Of a stretch of 64,000 bases of DNA, positions 54,053 to 62,283 are shown in pieces. Within the stretch, counting starts at the first letter, position 1; each line of letters opens with the position of its first letter. Below the pieces are notes generated by a model. The model did no database searches and was not told where the DNA came from. It worked only from the letters and a program-made list of their open reading frames with translations. Source of the DNA: Burkholderiales bacterium (lineage in GTDB: Bacteria; Pseudomonadota; Gammaproteobacteria; Burkholderiales; SG8-39); the NCBI GenBank assembly GCA_020848075.1, contig JADLAV010000020.1, forward strand, positions 150,716 to 214,715, written 5' to 3'. The position numbers and the translations under genes were made by a program.

Positions 54053-56505
54053 CAGCTTCGCGAAGAGCGGTGCCGACCAAGGAATCGACGTCGGAGGCCG
54101 ATTCCGTGGCCGTGTTGCAGGCCGAGAACGAGCGACTGATCGCGCTCTTGGAGACAAATGGAATCGAGTGGCGCCATGCGCCGGAATCGGCAAGGCCACC
54201 CTCGAAACCCGAATCGTCGCGACTGTCCACCGAGGCGAAAGTGGCACTCTTTCGCCGGCGGTTTCGGGGTCGTACGGGTGTCTACCCCGTGCGCTGGGAG
54301 AGTAGGACAACGGGTAAGTCGGGTTACGCACCTGCATGCGCGAACGAATGGCGCACTGGAGTGTGCGAGAAGCCTCGTATCAAGTGCGGAGACTGTGGGA
54401 ATCGCTCGTTGATCCCGCTTTCGGACGCTGCCATTTACGCGCACCTCGCAGGTGAGCACACGATCGGTGTCTACCCGCTGCTGGAGGACGACAGCTGCTG
54501 CTTCCTCGCGATCGATTTCGACGAAACCGAGTGGCGAGAAGATGTTCGCGCCTTCGCTGGTTCGTGCGCCGATCTCGGCGTCCCGGTTGCCATCGAGATT
54601 TCCCGTTCAGGAAACGGGGCGCAAGCCTGGATCTTCTTCGCCGAGCGTGTATCGGCGCGGGATGCGCGTCGGTTGGGCACTGCCATCATCAGCCACACCT
54701 GCGCGCGCACCCGGCAACTGAAGCTCACGTCCTACGACCGCCTGTTTCCCAATCAGGACACCGTGCGCAAGGGCGGCTTCGGCAATCTGATCGCCTTGCC
54801 ACTGCAGAAGGAGCCGCGGGAGGACGGCTTCACCGTGTTTGTCGACTCCGACCTGCGGCCGCACGCGGACCAGTGGGAGTTCCTGGCATCGATCCAGTCG
54901 ATGTCGCCGCAGGACATCGAGCCGACGATCTTGCGGGCCACAGGTGGCGCGCATCCGCTCGATGTGACCTTCATCGACGACGAGGATCTGGCGACGCCGT
55001 GGAGACGCGCAGCGCGACCGCCGTTGAAGATAATGGGCGCGATGCCGAAGTCGCTCACCGTGACATTGGCGAACCTCGTCTACTTCGAGAAGTCTGAGCT
55101 TCCGCAGCCATTGGCCAACCGCCTGACCCGACTGGCGGCGTTCCAGAACCCCGAGTTCTACCGGGCGCAGGCCATGCGGCTGTCGGTGTGGGACAAGCCC
55201 CGGGTGATCGGCTGCGCCGAGAACTATCCCCGCCACATTGCACTTCCGCGCGGCTGTCTCGATGCGGCGCAGGACCTGCTGCGCGCGAACGCAATCCGCT
55301 GCGATTTGAAGGACGAGCGCAACGCCGGCGAGCCGATTGATGTGCAATTCGTCGGGGCGCTTAGACCTGATCAGCAGGCGGCTGCTGCCGCGGTGCTGCA
55401 TCACGACGTCGGCGTGCTGTGTGCGCCGGCCGCATTCGGCAAGACCGTGACTGCCGCCGCGATGATCGCCCGCCGGGGCGTTAATACGCTGGTGCTGGTG
55501 CATCGAACCGAACTGCTCAGGCAGTGGCAGGAGCGATTGCAGGCTCTTCTCGGCGTTGGCGAAGGCCGGGTCGGCACGATCGGCGGCGGCGAGGCGAAGC
55601 ACACCGGCGAGATCGACGTCGCGGTGATGCAGTCGCTGTCCCGCCAAGGGGAGGTCAACGACCTGGTCGAGAACTACGGTCACGTCATTGTGGACGAGTG
55701 CCATCACGTCGGCGCGGTGTCGTTCGACGCGATCCTGAAGCGCTCCAAGGCCAGGTACGTGCTCGGCCTGACCGCGACGCCGATCCGCCGTGACGGTCAG
55801 CAGCCGATCATCTTCATGCAGTGCGGACCGATTCGGCACACGGCGGCGAGACCTGTCGACGCGCCCCATGACCTGGAGGTGCTACCTCGTTCACTCTCTG
55901 CCAGTATCGACCTGCCGCCGGCGGCGGGGATTCAGGACGTGTTTCGGCACCTCGCAAACGATCGCTCGCGGACGGCGGCAATCGCCGCGGAAGTCACGAA
56001 GGCATTCGATCAGGGCCGCAAGGTGTTGGTCCTGACCGAGCGAACCAGGCATCTCGAAGCCATCCAGGTCGCCCTGGGTGCCGAGACTCCGCGCCTGTTC
56101 GTTCTTCACGGGCGTTTGTCCAGGAAGCAACGCGCCACGCTCGTCGAGGAACTCGACGCGCTGCCACCCGATGCACCACGCATAGTTCTGGCGACCGGCA
56201 AGCTCGTCGGGGAAGGGTTCGATCATCCGCCGCTCGACACCCTGGTCTTGGCGATGCCGGTTTCGTGGCAGGGAACGTTGCAGCAGTACGCTGGCCGACT
56301 GCATCGGGAGCACGCCAGCAAGGCCAGCGTGCGGATCATCGACTTCGTTGACACCTGCCCCCCGGCCCTGCTTCGCATGTGGGACAAGCGCCAGCGTGGC
56401 TACCGGGCGATGGGCTACTCGATTCGCGCAGACGCGAGTGCTGATAGAGCTCTCGAGGCTGAACTCTCGCTCGGTGGGGCACTTGCGACGATGTTTCAAC
56501 AGTGA
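54049..56505 (+). CDS. TOTE-type archaeo-eukaryotic primase / SF2 helicase protein
   Basis: An 818-aa protein with three parts. First, an N-terminal heptad segment (VAVLQAENERLIALLE, 20-35) and a cysteine cluster C97, C106, C113, C116. Second, an archaeo-eukaryotic primase domain (about 60-300) with DxD D156/D158 (AIDFDE), SRSGNGAQAWIFF (from S185), YD at 229-230 and FPNQD, then GGFGNLIALPLQ. Third, an SF2 helicase (about 430-790) with APAAFGKT (459-466), DECH (549-552), TATP (575-578) and a GEGFDHP motif. This is the layout of TOTE conflict-system proteins. Oddity: the usual histidine of primase motif II is glutamine (Q192). Coupled by ATGA to abiEii and GTGA to the SNF2 gene. Confidence 0.85.
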   Translation: MTASRRAVPTKESTSEADSVAVLQAENERLIALLETNGIEWRHAPESARPPSKPESSRLSTEAKVALFRRRFRGRTGVYPVRWESRTTGKSGYAPACANEWRTGVCEKPRIKCGDCGNRSLIPLSDAAIYAHLAGEHTIGVYPLLEDDSCCFLAIDFDETEWREDVRAFAGSCADLGVPVAIEISRSGNGAQAWIFFAERVSARDARRLGTAIISHTCARTRQLKLTSYDRLFPNQDTVRKGGFGNLIALPLQKEPREDGFTVFVDSDLRPHADQWEFLASIQSMSPQDIEPTILRATGGAHPLDVTFIDDEDLATPWRRAARPPLKIMGAMPKSLTVTLANLVYFEKSELPQPLANRLTRLAAFQNPEFYRAQAMRLSVWDKPRVIGCAENYPRHIALPRGCLDAAQDLLRANAIRCDLKDERNAGEPIDVQFVGALRPDQQAAAAAVLHHDVGVLCAPAAFGKTVTAAAMIARRGVNTLVLVHRTELLRQWQERLQALLGVGEGRVGTIGGGEAKHTGEIDVAVMQSLSRQGEVNDLVENYGHVIVDECHHVGAVSFDAILKRSKARYVLGLTATPIRRDGQQPIIFMQCGPIRHTAARPVDAPHDLEVLPRSLSASIDLPPAAGIQDVFRHLANDRSRTAAIAAEVTKAFDQGRKVLVLTERTRHLEAIQVALGAETPRLFVLHGRLSRKQRATLVEELDALPPDAPRIVLATGKLVGEGFDHPPLDTLVLAMPVSWQGTLQQYAGRLHREHASKASVRIIDFVDTCPPALLRMWDKRQRGYRAMGYSIRADASADRALEAELSLGGALATMFQQ

Positions 56506-59003
56506 AGGATTCGACAGTGAAACGGCAGCCTCCTTCCAAACGGTTCGTCAAGGAGCCGAAGCTCAGTCGCAGCCATCCGCCGATCCACCTCGCTCCCGCC
56601 GACTGGCAACGCGCGCTGCGCCGTCAGTTCGGACGCGACCAGACTTTCGTGCTGGAAAACCGGGGCGACCAACCGTTCTTCTCCGAGTTTCGCGTTTGCA
56701 ACCCGCAGTCGAAGGCCAGCTACCGCGTGGCGATACGCGGGTTGAATGCTGGCGACAACTACTGCTCCTGCCCGGACTACGCCACCAACGAGCTGGGGAC
56801 CTGCAAGCACGTCGAGTTCGTTCTTGCACGGCTCGAAACGAAGCGCGGGGCGAAGGTCGCATTCGCCCGAGGGTGGCGGCCGGCGTTTTCTGAGATCTAC
56901 CTTCGCAACGACGGTGCGCGCGCGGTCTACTTCCGCGCCGGATCGGATTGCCCGCCGGCCGTGCTGAAAGCGGCTGCCACGCTTTTCGACGCCTCGCGCG
57001 GCGGCGTCCTGCCGGAGGAGCGCTTCGGCGAGCTGGAGCGCGTTCTCGCGACGGCGGCGAAGAGCGGCCACGAGCTGCGCGCCTACGACGATGCGCTCGA
57101 CTTCGTCGCCGGCCGGCGCGATGCCGCGCGGCGGGCGGAGGTCCTCGACAGCCTGTTCCCGCGCGGCGCGTCCGACCGGAAGCTCGCTGGTCTGCTCGAG
57201 GCGCGGCTGTATCCCTACCAGGCCGAGGGCACGCTGTTTGCGGTGCGTGCCGGCCGCGCCCTGATCGGCGACGAGATGGGCTTGGGCAAGACGATCCAGG
57301 CCATCGCAGCGACGGAAATCCTCGCCCGACATTTCGGCGTCTCGCGCGTCCTGGTGGTCTGTCCGACCTCGCTCAAATACCAGTGGCAAAACGAGATCAG
57401 CCGTTTTTCGGGGCGGGCGGCGCGAGTCATGGCTGGCGGCCGGGCGCAGCGGCAGCAGGGCTTCATGGTCGACGATTTCTGCAAGATCACCAGCTACGAG
57501 AAGCTGAAACCCGATCTCGATCTGATCGCCGCGTGGGCTCCGGAGCTGGTGATCGTCGACGAGGCGCAGCGCATCAAGAACTGGAACACGATCGCCGCGC
57601 GGGCGCTCAAGCGCATCGACAGTCCGTACGCCATGGTGCTCACGGGCACCCCGCTCGAAAACAAGCTCGAGGAGCTGATCTCAATCGTGCAGTTCGTCGA
57701 CCAGCACCGGCTCGGACCCACCTGGAAGCTGCTGCACGAGCACCAGGTCAAGGATGAATCCGGTCGCGTCACCGGCTACACGGGGCTGGAGAAGGTCGGC
57801 CAGACGCTGGCGCCGATCCTGATCCGGCGGCGCCGGTCCGAGGTCCTGACGCAGCTGCCCAGTCGCACCGACCAGAACCTGCTGGTGCCGATGACCGAGA
57901 TGCAGATGGTGCATCACCGGGAGAATGCCGACACCGTGGCGCGGATCGTGAAGCGATGGCGGAAGATGAAGTTCCTGTCGGAGAAGGATCAGCGGCTGCT
58001 GACCTGCGCTTTGCAGAACATGCGCATGTCCTGCAACAGCACCTATCTGCTCGACCAGGAAACCGACCACGGCGTCAAGGCCGACGAACTGGCGGCGCTG
58101 CTCGACGGCGTCTTCGTGCAGCCGGACGCAAAGGCGGTGGTGTTCAGCCAGTGGACGCGCACGCACGATATCGTCATCCGCAGGCTGGAGGATCGCGGCA
58201 TCGGCTACGTCAGCTTCCATGGCGGCGTACCGTCGGAGCGGCGCCCGGCGCTGATCGAACGCTTTCGTGCCGATCCGGACTGCCGCGTCTTCCTGTCAAC
58301 CGATGCGGGTGCAGTGGGACTGAACCTGCAGCACGCCTCGACACTGGTGAACATGGACCTGCCGTGGAACCCGGCGATTCTGGAGCAGCGCATTGGGCGT
58401 ATCCACCGCATGGGTCAGAAGCGCCCGGTGCAGATCGTCAATTTCGTCGCCAAGGGCACCATCGAGGAGGGAATGCTCTCGGTGCTCGCCTTCAAGCGCT
58501 CGCTGTCGGCAGGCATCCTGGACGGCGGCCAGAGCGAGATCTCGCTCGGCGGCTCGCGGCTGAGTCGTTTCATGAAGGAAGTCGAGAGCGTCACCGGCCG
58601 CATGGGTGAGGGCGAAGCGGTAGCGCCGGCGGAAGAGGCAGTAAGCATCGCTAGCGCACCGGTGGAGTCGCCCGTCGAGGCGGTCGCCGAAGACGAGCCC
58701 GTCGTGGCAGGCGGAGTCGCACCGGCAGTCGACATGTTCGCTCCGGGAGCTGCCGCGCCGGCGCTGCAGGGCGCGCTCGCCGATCCTTGGGGCATGTTGC
58801 TGCAGGCTGGCGCGCAATGGTTTGCGGGGCTGAGCGCGGCCGGCAATCCCGAGGCGCCGCCACATCCCTGGCTCGAGCGCGACCCGGCGACCGGCGTGCG
58901 CAGCCTCCGGCTGCCGCTGCCGGCGCCGGAGACCGCGCGACGACTGGCCGATGCACTATCGGTGATTGCAGATTCACTTCGTGGAACTACGGTGAGGCAG
59001 TGA
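56502..59003 (+). CDS. SNF2-family ATPase with SWIM zinc finger
   Basis: An 833-aa protein. N-terminal SWIM zinc finger CSCPDYATNELGTCKHVEF (C88, C90, C101, H103), a linker, then a Swi2/Snf2 ATPase. Walker A is DEMGLGKT (257-264), DEAQ is at 353-356 and TGTPLENK follows. The C-terminal helicase lobe has VFSQWTRTH, STDAGAVGLNLQHA and RIGRIHRMGQ. A proline/alanine/glutamate-rich tail (about 695-735) precedes a short C-terminal helical segment. SWIM domains bind DNA or protein; SNF2 motors translocate on duplex DNA. Start GTG 56502 overlaps the helicase gene by 4 bp; it is the last gene of the operon. No nuclease or methylase is visible. Confidence 0.88.
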   Translation: MKDSTVKRQPPSKRFVKEPKLSRSHPPIHLAPADWQRALRRQFGRDQTFVLENRGDQPFFSEFRVCNPQSKASYRVAIRGLNAGDNYCSCPDYATNELGTCKHVEFVLARLETKRGAKVAFARGWRPAFSEIYLRNDGARAVYFRAGSDCPPAVLKAAATLFDASRGGVLPEERFGELERVLATAAKSGHELRAYDDALDFVAGRRDAARRAEVLDSLFPRGASDRKLAGLLEARLYPYQAEGTLFAVRAGRALIGDEMGLGKTIQAIAATEILARHFGVSRVLVVCPTSLKYQWQNEISRFSGRAARVMAGGRAQRQQGFMVDDFCKITSYEKLKPDLDLIAAWAPELVIVDEAQRIKNWNTIAARALKRIDSPYAMVLTGTPLENKLEELISIVQFVDQHRLGPTWKLLHEHQVKDESGRVTGYTGLEKVGQTLAPILIRRRRSEVLTQLPSRTDQNLLVPMTEMQMVHHRENADTVARIVKRWRKMKFLSEKDQRLLTCALQNMRMSCNSTYLLDQETDHGVKADELAALLDGVFVQPDAKAVVFSQWTRTHDIVIRRLEDRGIGYVSFHGGVPSERRPALIERFRADPDCRVFLSTDAGAVGLNLQHASTLVNMDLPWNPAILEQRIGRIHRMGQKRPVQIVNFVAKGTIEEGMLSVLAFKRSLSAGILDGGQSEISLGGSRLSRFMKEVESVTGRMGEGEAVAPAEEAVSIASAPVESPVEAVAEDEPVVAGGVAPAVDMFAPGAAAPALQGALADPWGMLLQAGAQWFAGLSAAGNPEAPPHPWLERDPATGVRSLRLPLPAPETARRLADALSVIADSLRGTTVRQ

Positions 59004-59271
59004 CGTTTTACAGCGCGCCGATAGAGCTCGATCGGTCACGGCAGGCTGGCCATCGCGAAATCGGGCGGAAATGCTTGGCCGCCTTCTCGATCTCGGCCGT
59101 GGCTTTCCGGACCCGCTACACCGTGAGCTGCGAGCGCCAGCTGAACGCGTGCCGGCGTAAACGCGGCGCGACGCGAGATCCGGATCAACCGTCGGATTCC
59201 TTTACGGACCGCGGGGCGAGCCCATTGGCAGGACTCCGCAACTCGTTGATTCTCAGATCGTTGACCGCTTG
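59004..59271. other. Gene-free right end of the accessory region
   Basis: Contains a near-perfect palindrome CCGATAGAGCTCGATCGG at 59018-59035 (16 of 18 positions symmetrical) and the remnant of the 407-residue gene at 59084-59170. There is no copy of the GAGTGGGAGTAG core here, so the right end of element 3 is undefined. Confidence 0.5.
59084..59170 (-). pseudogene. 5'-end remnant of a homologue of the 407-residue gene
   Basis: Aligned without gaps over about 85 bp to 44361-44445, with roughly four bases in five identical by eye. The shared blocks include GATCTCGGCCGTGGCTT and GCTGCGAGCGCCAGC. It corresponds to about residues 12-40 of the protein encoded at 43256-44479, in the same orientation. 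The frame is interrupted and nothing else of the gene follows, so this is debris. It places related sequence at both sides of the 44.4-59.2 kb block. Confidence 0.65.
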
Positions 59272-59285
59272 GGCACAACGTTTGC
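59272..59285 (+). promoter_or_regulatory. Sigma54 promoter of PEP-CTERM gene 1
   Basis: GGCACAACGTTTGC: the -24 GG and -12 GC are exactly 10 bp apart, within GGGCAC-N5-TTGCT, close to the TGGCAC-N5-TTGCW consensus. Predicted start about 59297, 45 bp before the ATG at 59342. A similar site precedes the other PEP-CTERM gene. Confidence 0.7.
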
Positions 59286-59341
59286 TACATGAGGTGTTCG
59301 CAGCGGACTCGTGCTGCCGAGATCAAAGGAGGGCACACCTC

Positions 59342-60073
59342 ATGGAAAGGAATTCGAAGCTGCTGGTTTGCGCGGTCGCGACCGCGCTGATTGCGTTCGC
59401 TGGGCCAGCCGCGGCCACACCCCTGTTGAGCAACCTCATCGTCAACGGCGATGCCGAAGCGAGCGTGGGCGCTGCATCGTTCTCGGTTGCCGCGGCGCCC
59501 ACCGGCTGGAGCACCACCAGCAACTTCACCGCCATGCAGTACGCCGCCGGCGGTGCGAACGAACTCAACAACGCCGACTCGACGGCATTCGGCGGCGGGC
59601 TGAACTACTTTGCCGGCGGGCCGATTAACGCGCTATCGACCGCGCGCCAGTCGATCGCGATCGGAGATCTGGCCGCCAGCATCGACGCGGGCGACATCAC
59701 CGCGGCGTTTTCCGCGTTGATCGGCGGCTTCATCAGCCAAAGGGACAACATGCTGGTGCAGGCCATTTTCCTTGACGCCTCGTCGGCGGCACTGCTCACG
59801 CTCACGCTCGGTCCCGTCACCCCCGCCGAGCGCGGCGACGAATCGGAATTGCTCGCGCGTTCCGCCAACACGATCGTGCCGGTCGGAACCCGCTCGGTCG
59901 ACATCCTGATGACGTCCACCCGCTTGGACGGGGACTACAACGACGGCTACGCCGACAATCTTTCGCTCGTCTTGCGCGGCGGAGAGCCCAATGGCGTGCC
60001 GCTGCCGGGGACGCTCTGGCTGGTCGGCTTGGGGCTGATGGCTCTCGGCGCGCATCGCATCCGGCGCAGCTGA
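59342..60073 (+). CDS. PEP-CTERM sorting-domain protein 1
   Basis: Secreted 243-aa protein. Signal peptide MERNSKLLVCAVATALIAFA, cut near AAATP. The middle is low-complexity, rich in A/G/S/N/T, starting LLSNLIVNGDAEAS, typical of PEP-CTERM surface proteins. The C-terminus is the sorting tripartite signal: VPLPGTLWLVG (a PLPGTL variant of VPEPGTL), a hydrophobic helix and RIRRS. Such proteins are processed by an exosortase and linked to exopolysaccharide or floc formation. A sigma54 promoter and AAAGGAGGG ribosome-binding site lie upstream. Substrate or function unknown. Confidence 0.85.
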   Translation: MERNSKLLVCAVATALIAFAGPAAATPLLSNLIVNGDAEASVGAASFSVAAAPTGWSTTSNFTAMQYAAGGANELNNADSTAFGGGLNYFAGGPINALSTARQSIAIGDLAASIDAGDITAAFSALIGGFISQRDNMLVQAIFLDASSAALLTLTLGPVTPAERGDESELLARSANTIVPVGTRSVDILMTSTRLDGDYNDGYADNLSLVLRGGEPNGVPLPGTLWLVGLGLMALGAHRIRRS

Positions 60074-60135
60074 CCGCGCCCTTTCCCGTCGGCGGCTCGG
60101 ACCGCGGCGGGAAGGGTGACTCCCGATGCCCGCAT

Positions 60136-60801
60136 TCAGACCGTCGCGATGAGCGCGCGCACGCCATTCCAGACAATCTGAACGCCGATGCAGAGCAGGA
60201 TGAACGCCGACAGGCGCGCCACGATCACGGCGCCCGTGCGTCCGAGCCGCTCGAGCACGACATCGGCCTTCGCATAAACGTAGTAGATCGCGACCGCCAC
60301 GATCGCGAACCCCACGGCGTGGGCGGCCTGCGTCACGACGAGGGTACGGACGCCGCCCGACGGGTTTGCACCGAGCGTGATCGCCACCGAGATCGAGCCC
60401 GGCCCTACGGTCAACGGCATCGTGAGCGGATAGAACGCGCGACTGCCGAGATCATCGGGCGTGTAGGCCTCCGCGGCGTCACGCACAGTCTGCACGGCGA
60501 CCTCGTCCTGCCACAGCAGCTTCCACCCGATCGCGCCGACGACGATACCCCCGGCAACCTGCACCACCGGGATGGAGATACCGAAGAAGTCGAGCACGTA
60601 GGCGCCGACCAGGGCGGACGCGAGGAGCAGCGCGAACCCGTAGTGCGCCACGCGCGATGCGACGCTCCTGCGCTCGTCCGTCGTCAGGTCGGCGGTCTTG
60701 GCGAGGAACACCGGTGCGACCGCGAGCGGGTTCACGATCGGCAGGATCCCGGCGACGGCGAGGAACAGGACCTCGAGGAACTGGCGGGCGTCGGCGATCA
60801 T
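60136..60801 (-). CDS. MarC-family integral membrane protein
   Basis: A 221-aa protein with six predicted transmembrane segments and the MarC family features IVNPLAVAPVFLAKT and PLTVGPGSISVAI. Members are inner-membrane proteins of unclear role; an early link to antibiotic resistance was not upheld, and some relatives transport amino acids. No partner genes are evident: it lies between two PEP-CTERM genes, convergent with the first. Confidence 0.88.
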   Translation of the reverse strand: MIADARQFLEVLFLAVAGILPIVNPLAVAPVFLAKTADLTTDERRSVASRVAHYGFALLLASALVGAYVLDFFGISIPVVQVAGGIVVGAIGWKLLWQDEVAVQTVRDAAEAYTPDDLGSRAFYPLTMPLTVGPGSISVAITLGANPSGGVRTLVVTQAAHAVGFAIVAVAIYYVYAKADVVLERLGRTGAVIVARLSAFILLCIGVQIVWNGVRALIATV

Positions 60802-61071
60802 CGAGGCACGGAGGTCGGCGGAGGCGGCTACGCTAGCACGACCCGTCCACCTGGTGGCGAGCGCTGCGCTAACGTGTCACCCCGCTACCATCGTCGGGCA
60901 CGAGCCGGAGACGGGGTGCGTTCACCGCGGCGACCGTCGCCACGGCGAGAGCCGTCATCAGGCTCAGTCCGAGGCCGGCCGCCGATGCCAGGCCGAGCGC
61001 AGCGTCACGGAGCGCGCGACGCCGGACGCTGACGTGCGCCGAGCGCCGCTCGAAACGCTGTGTCTACCGGT

Positions 61072-61965
61072 TCAGGCTTTCCCTGCCCGGCGCCGCAAGG
61101 CGGCGGCGAGTCCGACGAGGCCGCTGGCAACGAGGGCCAGGCTGCCCGGCTCGGGGACCGCCAGCGTGCCTGCGACCGTGATATCCGAAACGCCCACGCT
61201 GCCGTAGTCAGCACCCGGGGGCGCATACAGCCCGGCGAACACCTGCATCTGAGTCATGTCGCCCTTGAAGCTCAGTCCCGCCGGATAGTCGCCCGGCTGC
61301 GCGTTCTGCCATGCACCCGGATAGAAGCCGGTCTGGATCCCGTTCACCGTCGCGAACATGGTTCCCAGCCCGGCATCGATGGCGTGATAGCTGATCACGA
61401 TGTCGTAGACGCCTCCGGTGTTGTAGGTGTCGCCGTTCACCGCACCCCAGTATCCCGCCTGGAAGGGGTCCACCCCGTCGCGGTCGAACCAGATGCCGTA
61501 GTTGGTATTGGTGCCGAACGGGCTGATGACCGTGCCGGGGACCTTGGCGTCGTAGTCGCCTTCCCCACGCCCTCCGGAGGCGCTGAGGTTGTGCTTGTCC
61601 GACAAGTTCAGGTTGTTGGGATTCGGAGTCAGGTCGCCGACCGAGGACGTCATCCAGCCCCCTGCGCCGCCCTGGTAGGTGTTGGACGGACCGGGGTTGA
61701 AGTCGGCTGCGCCTTTCTGCCTGATCCCGACTTCCGTCCACGAGGTAGACCAAGCTGCCGGCTGCGTCACGCCCGTCATGTCGATCGTGTAAGAGAGCGT
61801 GAGATCCCCGGCGGTGAGATTCCAGACGTCGTTGAAGTGCGTCGCCTGGTAGCCACCCGAGAGCGTCAACGAGCCGTAATTGATCGTCATGGCGGATGCG
61901 GCGGGTGCAATGCAAAGGACCGCTGCGGCTAGGGCGAGTGCAAGGGCATCGGCTTTGGTTCTCAT
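61072..61965 (-). CDS. PEP-CTERM sorting-domain protein 2
   Basis: Secreted 297-aa protein: signal peptide MRTKADALALALAAAVLCIA, then a beta-rich extracellular region starting MTINYGSLTLSGGYQ, with WTEVGIRQKGAADFNPG and many G/N/T turns. The sorting signal is VPEPGSLALVASGLVGLAAA followed by RRRAGKA, the canonical exosortase substrate end. No known enzymatic domain. It has its own sigma54 promoter about 70 bp upstream. Confidence 0.88.
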   Translation of the reverse strand: MRTKADALALALAAAVLCIAPAASAMTINYGSLTLSGGYQATHFNDVWNLTAGDLTLSYTIDMTGVTQPAAWSTSWTEVGIRQKGAADFNPGPSNTYQGGAGGWMTSSVGDLTPNPNNLNLSDKHNLSASGGRGEGDYDAKVPGTVISPFGTNTNYGIWFDRDGVDPFQAGYWGAVNGDTYNTGGVYDIVISYHAIDAGLGTMFATVNGIQTGFYPGAWQNAQPGDYPAGLSFKGDMTQMQVFAGLYAPPGADYGSVGVSDITVAGTLAVPEPGSLALVASGLVGLAAALRRRAGKA

Positions 61966-62283
61966 CGATCGATCCTCCCTGAGGTGTGCCGGCGCTCGAC
62001 AGTTTTACAGGTCGAAGGCAACTACACCGCTAAAGCAAGAATGGTGCCGCTATCAGCACATTGCTAAGAATCAGAAGGTTAACGCCTTGCATCGCACGGC
62101 GGCACGCATGAACTGTAAAGCTTATCGACATTCGGTATCGCCACGGGAATTTTTGCAATGGCCGTGCGCCAGCGGCTCGGGAGCGGGCGGCGAACGAACT
62201 CACCGATGCAACACGTGCGGACGAGGTACCTCGGCATCACCGAGCTTTCGCGCCTTTGCTCGCGCGCCCAGCGTCCGGGCGGC
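61966..62283. other. Regulatory gap upstream of PEP-CTERM gene 2
   Basis: A 318-bp, comparatively AT-rich stretch between the PEP-CTERM gene and the downstream end of the ligase gene. It holds the sigma54 promoter described separately and room for an enhancer (62100-62200) where a PrsR-type activator could bind. I see no gene. Confidence 0.6.
62035..62048 (-). promoter_or_regulatory. Sigma54 promoter of PEP-CTERM gene 2
   Basis: On the minus strand GGCACCATTCTTGC: GG (62048-62047) and GC (62036-62035) are 10 bp apart, within CGGCAC-N5-TTGCT. Predicted start about 62023, 58 bp before the ATG at 61965. The -12 element TTGCT and GGCAC match the site at 59272. Confidence 0.7.

Noticed and set aside
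58651..58977. Long antisense frames inside the SNF2, smc, glnD and bamA genes.
   Set aside because: High GC keeps antisense and shifted frames open; these lack starts with ribosome-binding sites and are arginine/proline-rich shadows.
42000..59200. CRISPR array or phage genes in the accessory region.
   Set aside because: No regularly spaced direct repeats of CRISPR size and no structural phage, integrase or cas genes could be found.
60890..61062. Minus-strand frame with a membrane-helix-like stretch (LMTALAVATVAAV) ending VPDDGSGVTR before marC.
   Set aside because: After the upstream stop there is no usable start codon until deep in the frame, leaving about 30 residues and no ribosome-binding site.
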